A DNA stretch of 64,000 nt. Origin: a virus. The stretch is taken from positions 1 to 64,000 of the IMG/VR virus record IMGVR_UViG_3300009027_000005. One strand, 5' to 3'. Each line of letters opens with the position of its first letter. Within the stretch, counting starts at the first letter, position 1. The notes beneath the pieces were generated by a model that had not been told where the DNA came from, ran no database searches, and saw only the letters and a program-made list of their open reading frames with translations. Positions 49,432-57,952 of this stretch are shown here, one piece after another. Both the position numbers and the translations under genes were made by a program.

Positions 49432-52400
49432 ATGGCATTAGTATCACCAGGCGTAGAAGTCAATGTAATTGACGAATCATTCTACACACCAGGAGCGGCT
49501 GCTACAGTCCCTATTATATTTGTTGCAACGACTGCAAACAAAACAAAGGCATCTGGTAGCGGAGTTGCTCAAGGCACTTTACCTGAGAATGCAGGTAAAG
49601 CATATTTAGTAACAAGTCAAAGAGAATTAGGAGACTTATTCGGAGACGCAGCATTTGAATCTGATAACAACGGAAACATGATTCACGCAGGCGAACTAAA
49701 TGAATATGGTCTAAACACAGCATACTCACTTTTAGGTGTAACAAATCGTGCTTATGTAGTCAGAGCAGATGTTGACTTATCTGAACTAACTGCAAGTTCA
49801 ACTGCACCTGGGGGCGAACCAGCAGACGGTGCGTATTGGTTTGATACAACTAATACTGCATTTGGTATTTTAGAATGGAACGGTGAATCTGCAACTACTA
49901 CTAATGGACAGTCATTTAGTGCTACAACTATTAGAGTAATCACAGAAGCAACTGATCTTAGCAACGATGTACCAAAAGCAGCAGTAGGATCTGTAGGCGA
50001 ATATGCAATCGATGTAACATCAGACATGAATCGTTTGTTTTATAAAGCTTCAGGAAATGCTACAGGCGTAAGTGCAGGCGAATGGGTAGAAGTTGGTAGC
50101 GATAAGTGGGCAGCTAGTCATGCAACTGTAAAAGGTACCGTAAGAAATCCAACTCTTACAAATGGCGACGAAATGGTTATTAACACTACAACTGTAACAC
50201 TAGCAGGCACAACTATTTCAGCTCTAGCAGGAAATATTAACAGTGCAGGTATAACAGGTGTAAGTGCAGCAGCAGTAGACGGTGTTCTTGAAATTTATGG
50301 TGATTCTACAGCAGCTTCAGACGGTGTAACTGCCGACGGTTTAATTGTTATTAATGGCGGACAAGGTTCTTTAACAGGGCTAGCTGGTTCAGATAACGGT
50401 GGTACAGGTATACAAAATGGCACATATAGTATTCCAAGATTAACTATTGCACCTCACACAAGTGTTCCTGAATACAAAGCTGGAGATACAGTTCCTGCAC
50501 CAACTGGTAGTTTGTGGGTTAAAACAACTACACCAAATGGCGGCGCAAACTGGAGAATTAAGCAGTATAGTGATGCAACTCAACTTTGGAACAACGTTAG
50601 TGCTCCAATGTATACAAGCAACGAAGCAGCACTGTTTAATCTAGACAAAGCAGGCGGTGGCGCAAATTTACTTGCAGGTGATTTGTATATCAAAGCAAAT
50701 GTAGAAGAAGAAACTCCTACAGTTGCAGATTTCAAAATTCATTATAGAGTTTCGAATGACGCTACTTCAATTGCATCAGCAAAAATTGAAACACAATTAG
50801 TCGCTGGTACTTATGATTTTGACATTGCTGAAACAACTGTAAATAGTGCAACTAGAACAAACAAAACTATTAGTGTAACTATTGCAGGCGGTACTACTGC
50901 TGATGCAGACACAATTGCAGGCGCGATTAACGCAGCAGGATTTGCAAATGTAGTATCGTATGTAAATGCTTCAAACAAAGTAGTAATTGAACACAAAATT
51001 GGTGGCGATTTCCGTATTGCAGATACAGACGGATTGCTTACAACAATGGGCTTTTCACCATTACTAGCAGATGGTAGTAATTCATCAACTGCAACTGCAA
51101 ACTTATACGATAATGCTACAGGCGATTCAACACATGATTTTGTTGCATCAAACTGGAAGCCATTAACTTATAGTGCTTCTAATACAGAGCCACTAGCATT
51201 AACAACATCAGGACAACGTTGGTATAATTCTACAGTAGACGAAGTTGATATTATGATTAACAACGGAACTACATGGGTTGGATACCAAAATTACAATGAC
51301 GATTATGCTGATACAGACCCAGCAGGTCCAATTGTAAGTGCATCACAGCCAACAGAACAATCAGATACTACTCCTTTAGTTGATGGAGATATTTGGATTT
51401 CAACAGCAGATCTTGAAAACTTCCCACTAGTATATCGTTATAATGGTACTACTGAAGAGTTTGTATTAGTTGACAAAACAGATCAAACTACTGAAAACGG
51501 CATCTTATTTGCAGACGCACGTTGGAGTACAACTGGCGGTGCTACAGACGGACCATACGAAGCAGGTGACATTGACGAGTTACTAGTAAATGATTACCTA
51601 GATCCTGATGCTCCAGATCCAGCACTATATCCAAAAGGTATGATGCTTTGGAACACACGTAGAAGCGGATTTAACGTTAAGCGTTTTGAGCGTAACTACA
51701 TTGATGTAGACGGTTCAAACGGCCGTTATGAAGTTGACGATCCTAACAGTGCTGATCCAGATGATGTAATTGACCAACCAATGGCAGATTACTATCCACA
51801 TCGTTGGGTTACTGATTCAGGTAATAACGAAGATGGTTCAGGCACATTTGGACGTTTTGCACAGCGTAAATCAGTTATCCAAGCTCTACAATCATTAGTA
51901 AATAGTAACCAAGATATACGTGATGAAGAATCACGTCAGTTTAACTTGATTGCTTGCCCTGGTTATCCGGAACTAATTGGCGAAATGATCACTCTAAACT
52001 ATGACAGACGCCTAACAGCATTTGTTGTAGGTGACACACCAGCAAGGCTAACACCAGATGCAACTTCACTAAATGAATGGGCATCAAATGTTAGAGGCGC
52101 ACTTGAAGATAATGACATAGGTGCTGTATCAAAAGATGAATATCTTGGAATGTACTATCCATGGGGATTCTCAAGTGATAACTTTGGTAACAATGTTGTA
52201 GTTCCACCAAGTCATATGGCACTACGTACACTTGTACTAAATGACCAAGTTGCATTCCCCTGGTTTGCACCAGCAGGAACAAGACGCGGTGGTGTTACAA
52301 ATGCTACAAGTTCAGGCTATGTAAATAGCGAAGGAGAATTTGTAGGTATAGCTCTAAACACAGGACAGCGTGATACACTCTATACAAATCAAATTAACCC

Positions 52401-52794
52401 AATCACATTTATAAGTGGTGCAGGATTAGTTGTATTTGGACAAAAAACTCGTGCAAGAAATGCTTCTGCACTAGATAGAGTAAACGTAGCACGTTTAGTT
52501 GTTTACTTACGTGGACAATTAGAACTACTAGCAAGACCATACTTGTTTGAACCAAATGATAAGATCACACGTGATCAGATTAAATCAGCTGCTGATCAGC
52601 TGTTAATTGAATTAGTAGGCCTTAGAGCATTGTATGACTTCTTAGTTGTATGTGACGAGTCAAACAATACTCCTGCTAGAATTGACAGGAATGAGTTATA
52701 CTTAGACATTGCAATTGAGCCAGTCAAAGCAATTGAATTTATTTACATTCCATTAAGACTTAAGAATACAGGAGAAATTGCAGCTCTAGGATAA
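49432..52794 (+). CDS. gp18: Contractile tail sheath protein gp18-like (enlarged)
   Basis: 1120 residues; T4 gp18 has 659. The start ALVSPGVEVNVIDESFYTPG and AAATVPIIFVATTANKT are the hallmark of T4-type sheaths. The C-terminal ~330 residues hold the conserved core: RKSVIQALQSLVNSNQDIRDEE, FNLIACPGYPELIGEM, NYDRRLTAFVVGDTP, YYPWGFSSDN, VVPPSHMALRTLVLNDQ, NVARLVVYLRGQLELLARPYLFEPND and IEPVKAIEFIYIPLRL. Residues ~120-780 are beta-rich, repeat-like insertions (DGAYWFDTTNTAFGILEWNG, LPLVYRYNGT) expected to project from the sheath surface. It is single, with its own late promoter and a following terminator, as expected for an abundant protein. Confidence 0.93.
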   Translation: MALVSPGVEVNVIDESFYTPGAAATVPIIFVATTANKTKASGSGVAQGTLPENAGKAYLVTSQRELGDLFGDAAFESDNNGNMIHAGELNEYGLNTAYSLLGVTNRAYVVRADVDLSELTASSTAPGGEPADGAYWFDTTNTAFGILEWNGESATTTNGQSFSATTIRVITEATDLSNDVPKAAVGSVGEYAIDVTSDMNRLFYKASGNATGVSAGEWVEVGSDKWAASHATVKGTVRNPTLTNGDEMVINTTTVTLAGTTISALAGNINSAGITGVSAAAVDGVLEIYGDSTAASDGVTADGLIVINGGQGSLTGLAGSDNGGTGIQNGTYSIPRLTIAPHTSVPEYKAGDTVPAPTGSLWVKTTTPNGGANWRIKQYSDATQLWNNVSAPMYTSNEAALFNLDKAGGGANLLAGDLYIKANVEEETPTVADFKIHYRVSNDATSIASAKIETQLVAGTYDFDIAETTVNSATRTNKTISVTIAGGTTADADTIAGAINAAGFANVVSYVNASNKVVIEHKIGGDFRIADTDGLLTTMGFSPLLADGSNSSTATANLYDNATGDSTHDFVASNWKPLTYSASNTEPLALTTSGQRWYNSTVDEVDIMINNGTTWVGYQNYNDDYADTDPAGPIVSASQPTEQSDTTPLVDGDIWISTADLENFPLVYRYNGTTEEFVLVDKTDQTTENGILFADARWSTTGGATDGPYEAGDIDELLVNDYLDPDAPDPALYPKGMMLWNTRRSGFNVKRFERNYIDVDGSNGRYEVDDPNSADPDDVIDQPMADYYPHRWVTDSGNNEDGSGTFGRFAQRKSVIQALQSLVNSNQDIRDEESRQFNLIACPGYPELIGEMITLNYDRRLTAFVVGDTPARLTPDATSLNEWASNVRGALEDNDIGAVSKDEYLGMYYPWGFSSDNFGNNVVVPPSHMALRTLVLNDQVAFPWFAPAGTRRGGVTNATSSGYVNSEGEFVGIALNTGQRDTLYTNQINPITFISGAGLVVFGQKTRARNASALDRVNVARLVVYLRGQLELLARPYLFEPNDKITRDQIKSAADQLLIELVGLRALYDFLVVCDESNNTPARIDRNELYLDIAIEPVKAIEFIYIPLRLKNTGEIAALG

Positions 52795-52808
52795 TATGCG
52801 TACTTTAT

Positions 52809-52830
52809 GGGTGGGGAATTAACCCCACCC
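52809..52830 (+). terminator. Stem-loop after the sheath gene
   Basis: GGGTGGGG and CCCCACCC form a perfect 8-bp GC-rich stem around AATTAA. No clear T-tract follows, so it may act as a partial terminator or mRNA 3' end stabiliser for the sheath transcript. Confidence 0.6.
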
Positions 52831-52837
52831 TAATATG

Positions 52838-52846
52838 CATAAATAC
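52838..52846 (+). promoter_or_regulatory. Late promoter octamer (CATAAATAC) for the tube gene
   Basis: It lies 20 bases before the ATG at 52867; CAGGAG is the ribosome site. Confidence 0.65.
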
Positions 52847-52866
52847 TACTGTAACAGGAGACAAGA

Positions 52867-53514
52867 ATGCCAATTACAACATTAACAAATATTTCAATAC
52901 CAACAGAAGATGGCGGCGGCAGCAACAGTTCTTTGCTAATGCCAAAACTACAATATCGTTTTAGAGTTTTATTTGAAAACTTTGGAACAACAGGCGGTCC
53001 GGATGGTATTCGTGAAATTACAAGACAGGTGGTAGATGTAACTCGTCCAAACCTTTCTTTTGAACAAATGACAATCGATGCTTACAACTCAAGAACTTAT
53101 CTAGCTGGTAAGCACAACTGGGAACCAGTTACACTTACATTGCGTGAAGATGCAAATAACAATGTGCAGAAAATCATTGGTCAACAGCTTCAAAGACAGT
53201 TTGATTTCTTTGAACAATCTAGTGCAGTATCAGGCGGTACATATAAATTTATTACTAAGATTGAAATTTTAGACGGTGGCAATGGTGCTAATGGTTCGTC
53301 AATTATTGATAGATTCCAACTAGTAGGTTGCTACATTGAATCAGCCAACTACAACACACTAGCATATGCTACAAGTGATGCAGTAACTACATCATTAACT
53401 ATACGCTATGACAACGCTATACAGTTTGGTAGTGAAGAACAGTTTAGTGGTGTTGGCGAAGCAGTTACAAGAGCTGCTCAAGATGCTATTGGTGGTACAC
53501 AAGTTACTGGCTAA
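52867..53514 (+). CDS. gp19: Tail tube protein gp19-like
   Basis: 215 residues; T4 gp19 has 163. Tube-fold features are LQYRFRVLFENFG, GIREITRQVVDVTRPNLSFEQMTIDAYNSRTYLAGKHNWEPVTLTLRED, IIGQQLQRQFDFFEQS, GTYKFITKIEILDGG, IIDRFQLVGCYIESANYNTLAY and VTTSLTIRYDNAIQF. It polymerises into the inner tube around which gp18 assembles. It stands alone between a late promoter and an intrinsic terminator, right after the sheath gene, the normal T4-like order. Confidence 0.92.
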   Translation: MPITTLTNISIPTEDGGGSNSSLLMPKLQYRFRVLFENFGTTGGPDGIREITRQVVDVTRPNLSFEQMTIDAYNSRTYLAGKHNWEPVTLTLREDANNNVQKIIGQQLQRQFDFFEQSSAVSGGTYKFITKIEILDGGNGANGSSIIDRFQLVGCYIESANYNTLAYATSDAVTTSLTIRYDNAIQFGSEEQFSGVGEAVTRAAQDAIGGTQVTG

Positions 53515-53542
53515 TTAAACTAGTAATTGGGTATCTTGTATT

Positions 53543-53574
53543 AAAGCAGGGATCATACGATTCCTGCTTTTTTA
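53543..53574 (+). terminator. Intrinsic terminator after the tube gene
   Basis: AAAGCAGGGA pairs with TTCCTGCTTT (one G-T pair, 8-nt loop), followed by TTTTATT. Confidence 0.88.
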
Positions 53575-53598
53575 TTATCTACGTGGTTTATAACTTAG

Positions 53599-53607
53599 GA
53601 TAAATAT
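53599..53607 (+). promoter_or_regulatory. Late promoter octamer (GATAAATAT) abutting a start codon
   Basis: Only five nt separate the octamer GATAAATA (53599-53606) from the ATG at 53612, with no Shine-Dalgarno. By T4 spacing, transcription would start at or near the ATG. Confidence 0.6.
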
Positions 53608-53611
53608 TAAT

Positions 53612-54841
53612 ATGGCATGGTGGAATAGTTTAATAAAATCTCGTCAAGTAAACACGCATTTGCGTGATGCAAGGCATGCGCACAATTTGTTCACGCAATA
53701 TGGACATTTGTTTTCTCCAAAAACTAAATTTTTATATCATGTAGTGTTTGAAACTACAGATGATGTTGCATTTTACTCAAATACAGAAACTTTTAAAAAA
53801 CAAATAGGTGTGTTAGTTAAACGTGCAGACTTACCAGGGTTTAAAGCAAGTATAGAAAACAAACAACAATATAATCGTAAAAAAAATATGCAAACAAGAG
53901 TAGATTACGATGATGTACGTATTTCTTTTCATGATGACAATTTAGGTGCAACAAGAGCTATGCTTGAAGAATACTATAGATATTACTATCAAGACGGAAA
54001 TCACTCTAGATCTACTAGTACAACTACAACTGATGGAAGTTTTAATCCTAGAGACAAATATTCTAATAGAACTCCTAACTATGGTTTGAATAATTTTTAT
54101 AAGCAGCCGTTTTTTAAATCAATAACAATATATCAATTAAGTTTACAAAATTGGTTTAGCTATACATTAATAAATCCTTTACTAAGTAGTTGGGATCACG
54201 GAGATGTTGATTCTTCTGATGGTTCGGGTATGAATGAAAACACTATTATGTTAGCTTACGAAGGTGTTTTGTATGACAACGGAATAATAGGCGAAAACGG
54301 CGAACCTACAAACTTTACTAATCCAGAAACTGGTTATGATAATACATTTAGTCCTTTAGATTCTGAAATTAAACCTAACGAAAACTTTATTATACCTATT
54401 TTAAATACTATTACTGATAGCCTATTCGGATTTGAATTACCTATTGTTAGTAATAATCAAACAACAAGGACCACGTCACTAACGTCTTCACAACTACAAG
54501 GAACAAATCAGTTTCCGAGATCTAGCTCAGTTATACCTGGATATTTTTTACCAGTTAGAGATCAACTTAATACAGAAAGACCGGATGTATTTTTAAAAGC
54601 ATCTAGTGCTAAAGGAGATCCAGAGACTACGTTACAAAGATTAAAATCTGATCCCCAGGCATTTAATAGCTTTCTTGCAAAAGTGTTAAACACTGGTTAC
54701 TTTGAAGGTTTAGATTTTCAAACCTATAATTTATTATCTGCAGATCAAAAAAGTATTGTTTTATCAAACTTAGATAATGCAATATTAGGAGGAGATTTTA
54801 AATTGTTTAGTTTTATGAAAGCAGCACTAGAGGAATTATAA
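53612..54841 (+). CDS. Baseplate tail-tube initiator/cap-like protein (gp54/gp48 type)
   Basis: 409 residues. The N-terminal half has the tail-tube fold signature seen in gp19 and its baseplate relatives: TKFLYHVVFETTDD, QIGVLVKRADLPGFKASIENKQQYNRKKNMQTRVDYDDVRISFHDDNLGATRAMLEEYYRYYY, and KSITIYQLSLQNWFSYTLINPLLSSWDHG. The C-terminal ~200 residues are less conserved and include a Ser/Thr-rich linker. T4 gp54 (320) and gp48 (364) nucleate the tube on the baseplate; I cannot choose between them. It is first in a chain of coupled genes (ATG overlaps stop) leading to gp4. Confidence 0.7.
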   Translation: MAWWNSLIKSRQVNTHLRDARHAHNLFTQYGHLFSPKTKFLYHVVFETTDDVAFYSNTETFKKQIGVLVKRADLPGFKASIENKQQYNRKKNMQTRVDYDDVRISFHDDNLGATRAMLEEYYRYYYQDGNHSRSTSTTTTDGSFNPRDKYSNRTPNYGLNNFYKQPFFKSITIYQLSLQNWFSYTLINPLLSSWDHGDVDSSDGSGMNENTIMLAYEGVLYDNGIIGENGEPTNFTNPETGYDNTFSPLDSEIKPNENFIIPILNTITDSLFGFELPIVSNNQTTRTTSLTSSQLQGTNQFPRSSSVIPGYFLPVRDQLNTERPDVFLKASSAKGDPETTLQRLKSDPQAFNSFLAKVLNTGYFEGLDFQTYNLLSADQKSIVLSNLDNAILGGDFKLFSFMKAALEEL

Positions 54842-55203
54842 TGATAAGATCAAATAATCCAGAACAATTTACATTTGACGAAACACAAATTATTTTTAAT
54901 AATTATTTCAAAGAAGAAATTACATATAATGCAAATGAAGTTAATGCAGTAATTGGTTATTTTTTGAAAAGAGGATTTGAAAAAATTGCTGCTATTAATA
55001 CTGCTGCAATTTTTTTACAACAAGCTCAGATAGATAAAGTACCTGCCTTTGTGCTTATTGATACTTTAAAAGGTTTAAATGCTGTCGAGTTAAACAGTGT
55101 TATTTCTCAAATATTAAATTTGTATCGAGCAAAAACATCGTCACTAGGATTTACAACATCTAGTGAAACAAGACTCTTTGATGAAAGAAATATCATATAC
55201 TAA
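54841..55203 (+). CDS. Small helical structural/assembly protein
   Basis: 120 residues, coupled to the previous gene by a one-base stop/start overlap and to gp4 by TAATG. It is predicted helical throughout: FTFDETQIIFNNYFKEEIT, VNAVIGYFLKRGFEKIAAINTAAIFLQQA, VPAFVLIDTLKGLNAVELNSVISQILNLYRAKTSSLGF. The last 17 residues (TTSSETRLFDERNIIY) look like a conserved tail. Its position between tube initiator/cap and head-completion genes suggests a virion or assembly role. I do not recognise the family. Confidence 0.68.
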   Translation: MIRSNNPEQFTFDETQIIFNNYFKEEITYNANEVNAVIGYFLKRGFEKIAAINTAAIFLQQAQIDKVPAFVLIDTLKGLNAVELNSVISQILNLYRAKTSSLGFTTSSETRLFDERNIIY

Positions 55204-55640
55204 TGGCTCATTTTGCTCAAGGAAAATACAATCTCAAAAACCCAGACAAGTATGTAGGAACTAAAACACCTACATATCGTTCAGGCTGGGAATTTACCTT
55301 TATGAAATTTTGTGACGAGCACCCTAGTGTAAGCCAGTGGGCAAGTGAAGCAATACGCATACCATATCGTAATCCTTTGACAGGCAAACAAACTGTTTAT
55401 GTGCCTGACTTTTTTATAGTTTATGCAGATAAGGGCGGTAAACAGCGGGTAGAATTAATTGAAGTCAAACCCAGCAGTCAAGCACTTAAAGAAAAAGTGG
55501 GACGTAGTCGATCAAACCAAGCACACTATGTTGTAAATCAAGCCAAATGGGAAAGTGCAAGAAAATGGTGTAAACAAAAAGGAATATATTTCCGTATAGT
55601 TACTGAACAAGATATTTTTCATAACGGACGCAGGAAATGA
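55203..55640 (+). CDS. gp4: Head completion protein gp4-like, PD-(D/E)xK nuclease fold
   Basis: 145 residues, matching T4 gp4 (150). The start AQGKYNLKNPDKYVGTKTPTYRSGWEFTFMKFCDEHPSV is typical. Nuclease-type acidic residues are in place: Glu30, Asp69 in VYVPDFFIVY, and Glu87-x-Lys89 in ELIEVKPSSQ. The C-terminus WESARKWCKQKGIYFRIVTE is conserved. gp4 is required to finish DNA-filled heads before tail joining, and the active-site pattern suggests trimming of packaged DNA ends. It is coupled at both ends (TAATG upstream, ATGA downstream with the sulfotransferase). Confidence 0.9.
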   Translation: MAHFAQGKYNLKNPDKYVGTKTPTYRSGWEFTFMKFCDEHPSVSQWASEAIRIPYRNPLTGKQTVYVPDFFIVYADKGGKQRVELIEVKPSSQALKEKVGRSRSNQAHYVVNQAKWESARKWCKQKGIYFRIVTEQDIFHNGRRK

Positions 55641-56200
55641 AGGTTGCGCATGTACACATACCTAAAACAGCAGGCGGAAGTGTAAATCAATGGTTCAAAA
55701 AATATACACCAGACTCTCTTGTATTTGGCACACATAAAACAATAGATGAATGTACAAAAGAATTTGATTTTAGTTTTTGTATAGTAAGAAATACATACCA
55801 TAGACTAATTAGTTCTTATGAATTTGCAAAATCAGTTTCCTTAGAAAAATATAAAAAAAGACTAAACAAAGGAAATGCACAAGATGCAATATCATCTTTA
55901 GAAATGATGGAACATATCGACAAAGGCATTCTTCCTTGGTTAAAATATAATATTGACAGAGATGCTAATACATTTTGGCCGTTAGATAGGTGGACTAAAG
56001 ATGTGGACATCGTTTTACACCAAGAAAATTTAACAGAAGACTTTCAACAAATACAAGAAAAATTAAATTGTTTTGAGCCTCTCGAAAAAACACATCACGT
56101 TTTACAATACAACAAAAACCAATATCTTACAAAAGAATATATAGATTTTGTCTATAAATATTTTTATAAAGAAATAGACAAATACAATTATAAGGTATAG
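55637..56200 (+). CDS. Sulfotransferase-like protein 1
   Basis: 187 residues, overlapping the gp4 stop (ATGA). The 5'-phosphosulfate loop VAHVHIPKTAGGSVNQWF and the 3'-phosphate-binding CIVRNTYHRLISSYEFA are both present, as in PAPS-dependent sulfotransferases (Sulfotransfer_2 type). VDIVLHQENLTEDFQQIQEKL is the usual later helix region. Small stand-alone sulfotransferases transfer sulfate to glycans or other hydroxyls. It is short for the family, and the acceptor is unknown. A related protein follows immediately, so this is a tandem duplication with divergence. Confidence 0.82.
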   Translation: MKVAHVHIPKTAGGSVNQWFKKYTPDSLVFGTHKTIDECTKEFDFSFCIVRNTYHRLISSYEFAKSVSLEKYKKRLNKGNAQDAISSLEMMEHIDKGILPWLKYNIDRDANTFWPLDRWTKDVDIVLHQENLTEDFQQIQEKLNCFEPLEKTHHVLQYNKNQYLTKEYIDFVYKYFYKEIDKYNYKV

Positions 56201-56202
56201 AT

Positions 56203-56835
56203 ATGGCCACAATAGTTACAGAACCATTTTGTAGTACTTTTATTCATATTCCTAAAACAGGCGGAAATAGTATTACAAATTGGCTCAAACAAAATACTAA
56301 ATCTCAAATAACTAAGAGGCATCAACACGCAACTGTACAAGAAGTGTGTCAAGGAAATCATTCTTTAGGTCCTATGAATCGAGAAGAATTAGGATTAACT
56401 TGGTGTGTTGTTAGAAATCCTTGGGATTATTGTGCAAGTTGGTATAGTTTTAAAATTATGTTATGTAAGTTTTATATTGTCCAAATACACAAGCATCCTA
56501 ACATGAAAAATCATAGAAAAGAAAAATGGAATTTAGAATTCCAACAAAATAAATTAAAAAGATTAGAAAATGGATTTGTGCCGTGGTTAAAACAGACTGG
56601 AGTTAGTCCTATGTACAGTTGGGCAAAGGATTGTGATAAAATACTAAAACTAGAAAACATAGTAGAAGATTTTAAATTTATACAAAATAAAATGAACTGT
56701 TGGGAACCGTTAGGGCATGATAATAAAACTCTAGACAGAAAAAAATATCAAGATTATTACACAACTCAAGAAGCTATAGATATTGTTGCAACAAAGTTTA
56801 AAGTTGACATTGAAACTTACAACTATGATTTTTGA
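56203..56835 (+). CDS. Sulfotransferase-like protein 2
   Basis: 210 residues, two bases after its paralogue. PAPS-site motifs are FIHIPKTGGNSITNWL and TWCVVRNPWDYCASWYSF. CDKILKLENIVEDFKFIQNKMNCWEPLG matches the equivalent region of protein 1 (VDIVLHQENLTEDFQQIQEKLNCFEPL). The RNPWD form is closer to classical family sequences than protein 1's RNTYH. Both depend on host PAPS, as no PAPS-synthesis gene is seen here. Together they could sulfate a host or virion glycan. Its stop overlaps a late octamer. Confidence 0.82.
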   Translation: MATIVTEPFCSTFIHIPKTGGNSITNWLKQNTKSQITKRHQHATVQEVCQGNHSLGPMNREELGLTWCVVRNPWDYCASWYSFKIMLCKFYIVQIHKHPNMKNHRKEKWNLEFQQNKLKRLENGFVPWLKQTGVSPMYSWAKDCDKILKLENIVEDFKFIQNKMNCWEPLGHDNKTLDRKKYQDYYTTQEAIDIVATKFKVDIETYNYDF

Positions 56836-56842
56836 TAAATAA
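56834..56842 (+). promoter_or_regulatory. Late promoter octamer (GATAAATAA)
   Basis: It starts at the last codons of sulfotransferase 2 and lies 24 bases before the preferred gp16 ATG at 56867, allowing a short leader with GGAAG. Confidence 0.6.
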
Positions 56843-56866
56843 TAGTAGCATATAATGGAAGCTATA

Positions 56867-57364
56867 ATGACTAAAAAACTAGAAGATCTATTAAACTTGC
56901 CTGATTCAAAAGAAATTATAGAACAAGCAGAAGCACAAGAAGAACAACAGTCCAAACACGAAATAGAAAGAGAACAAGCATTTCGTGACATAGCTGACTT
57001 TGATAAAATTAGTGCTGCACTTCCTGCTGTAAAAGGCCTAGGAGACATGGCAGACAAAGAACTAAATGAAGTTGCTGATAAAGCTATGCAAGCCTATGAA
57101 GACCTAATGGACCTAGGTATGAACGTAGAAAGTCGTTATAGCGGTAGAGTTTTTGAAGTTGCTGGAGGAATGCTTAAAACTAGTTTAGATGCTAAAACTG
57201 CTAAACTAGATAAAAAAATTAAAATGATAGAACTTCAATTAAAGAAAGAAAAGTTAGATAAAGAATCGTCAAACGACGACGGTATTATAAACGGCGAAGG
57301 ATATGTAGTAACTGATAGAAATAGTCTACTTGAGCGTCTAAAAGGGCTAGATAAAGATAAATAA
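56867..57364 (+). CDS. gp16: Terminase small subunit gp16-like
   Basis: 165 residues from the ATG at 56867, preferred over the in-frame ATG at 56855 because GGAAG lies six bases before it and the promoter start would fall near 56848. Sequence features match marine T4-like gp16: KKLEDLLNLPDSKEIIEQ, FDKISAALPAVKGLGDMADKELNEVADKAMQAYEDLMDLGMNVESRYSGRVFEVAGGMLKTSLDAKTAKLDKKIKMIELQLKKEKLD. The central helical hairpin would form the oligomeric ring that hands DNA to gp17. gp17 lies 2.4 kb downstream, with internal-head-type genes between. Confidence 0.83.
   Translation: MTKKLEDLLNLPDSKEIIEQAEAQEEQQSKHEIEREQAFRDIADFDKISAALPAVKGLGDMADKELNEVADKAMQAYEDLMDLGMNVESRYSGRVFEVAGGMLKTSLDAKTAKLDKKIKMIELQLKKEKLDKESSNDDGIINGEGYVVTDRNSLLERLKGLDKDK
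57356..57364 (+). promoter_or_regulatory. Late promoter octamer (GATAAATAA) over the gp16 stop
   Basis: It spans the end of gp16, 27 bases before the ATG at 57391; ATAGGA is the ribosome site. Confidence 0.55.
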
Positions 57365-57390
57365 TACATATAGAATAGGATCAATGCGCA

Positions 57391-57948
57391 ATGAGATCAT
57401 TTAAAGAAATACTTACAGAATCAAAAAAAACCTATGAATTTAAAATAGGAATTGCAGGCGAACTAGAAGAAGGAATGACGGATCATTTAGAAACGTCCCT
57501 TAAAAAGTTTGGTTTGTCAAATATGACTTCAGGTAAAAAAACACCTATCCAAGAACGTCCATTAGATTTTCCACAACTACAAAATATGGAAGTAACATAT
57601 TTTGAGGCAACTGTTGAATATCCCACAACTGTACAAGTATTACAAGAGTATTTAGGTAAGTGTTGTGGTATAGATCAAAGTCATATAATTGTGCGCAACA
57701 TGAATGATCCTAGAGAAGAATATCAAGAAACTAAAGACGATGCTCCTTATGAAACTATGTTAACTAAAGAAGACATGGGCGGCGAAAGCGCACAAGAGTC
57801 AGTAGGTGGAAATCGTGTAATGGACTTGTTAAAAGAATTAGAAACTGCTCGTAAAGAACGCGACCATGATCCAGCTGCTGGTGCACCGCAAGGTAAATCA
57901 GCAGATATAAGCGATGCAGAAAACAGCAAAGCAGTCGTAGGAGGCTAA
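57391..57948 (+). CDS. Putative internal head protein with capsid-targeting-like N-terminus
   Basis: 185 residues. The first ten, MRSFKEILTE, closely resemble the T4 internal-protein capsid-targeting sequence (MKTYQEFIAE), which the prohead protease gp21 cuts after (L/I)xE; here the site would be LTE|S. The body has a mixed alpha/beta region (YEFKIGIAGELEEGMTDHLETSLKKFGL, MEVTYFEATVEYPTTVQVLQEYLG, IIVRNMNDPREEYQE) and a disordered acidic C-terminus. A protein packaged in the head and possibly ejected with DNA is inferred. The ATG has ATAGGA upstream. Confidence 0.68.
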   Translation: MRSFKEILTESKKTYEFKIGIAGELEEGMTDHLETSLKKFGLSNMTSGKKTPIQERPLDFPQLQNMEVTYFEATVEYPTTVQVLQEYLGKCCGIDQSHIIVRNMNDPREEYQETKDDAPYETMLTKEDMGGESAQESVGGNRVMDLLKELETARKERDHDPAAGAPQGKSADISDAENSKAVVGG

Positions 57949-57952
57949 TACA

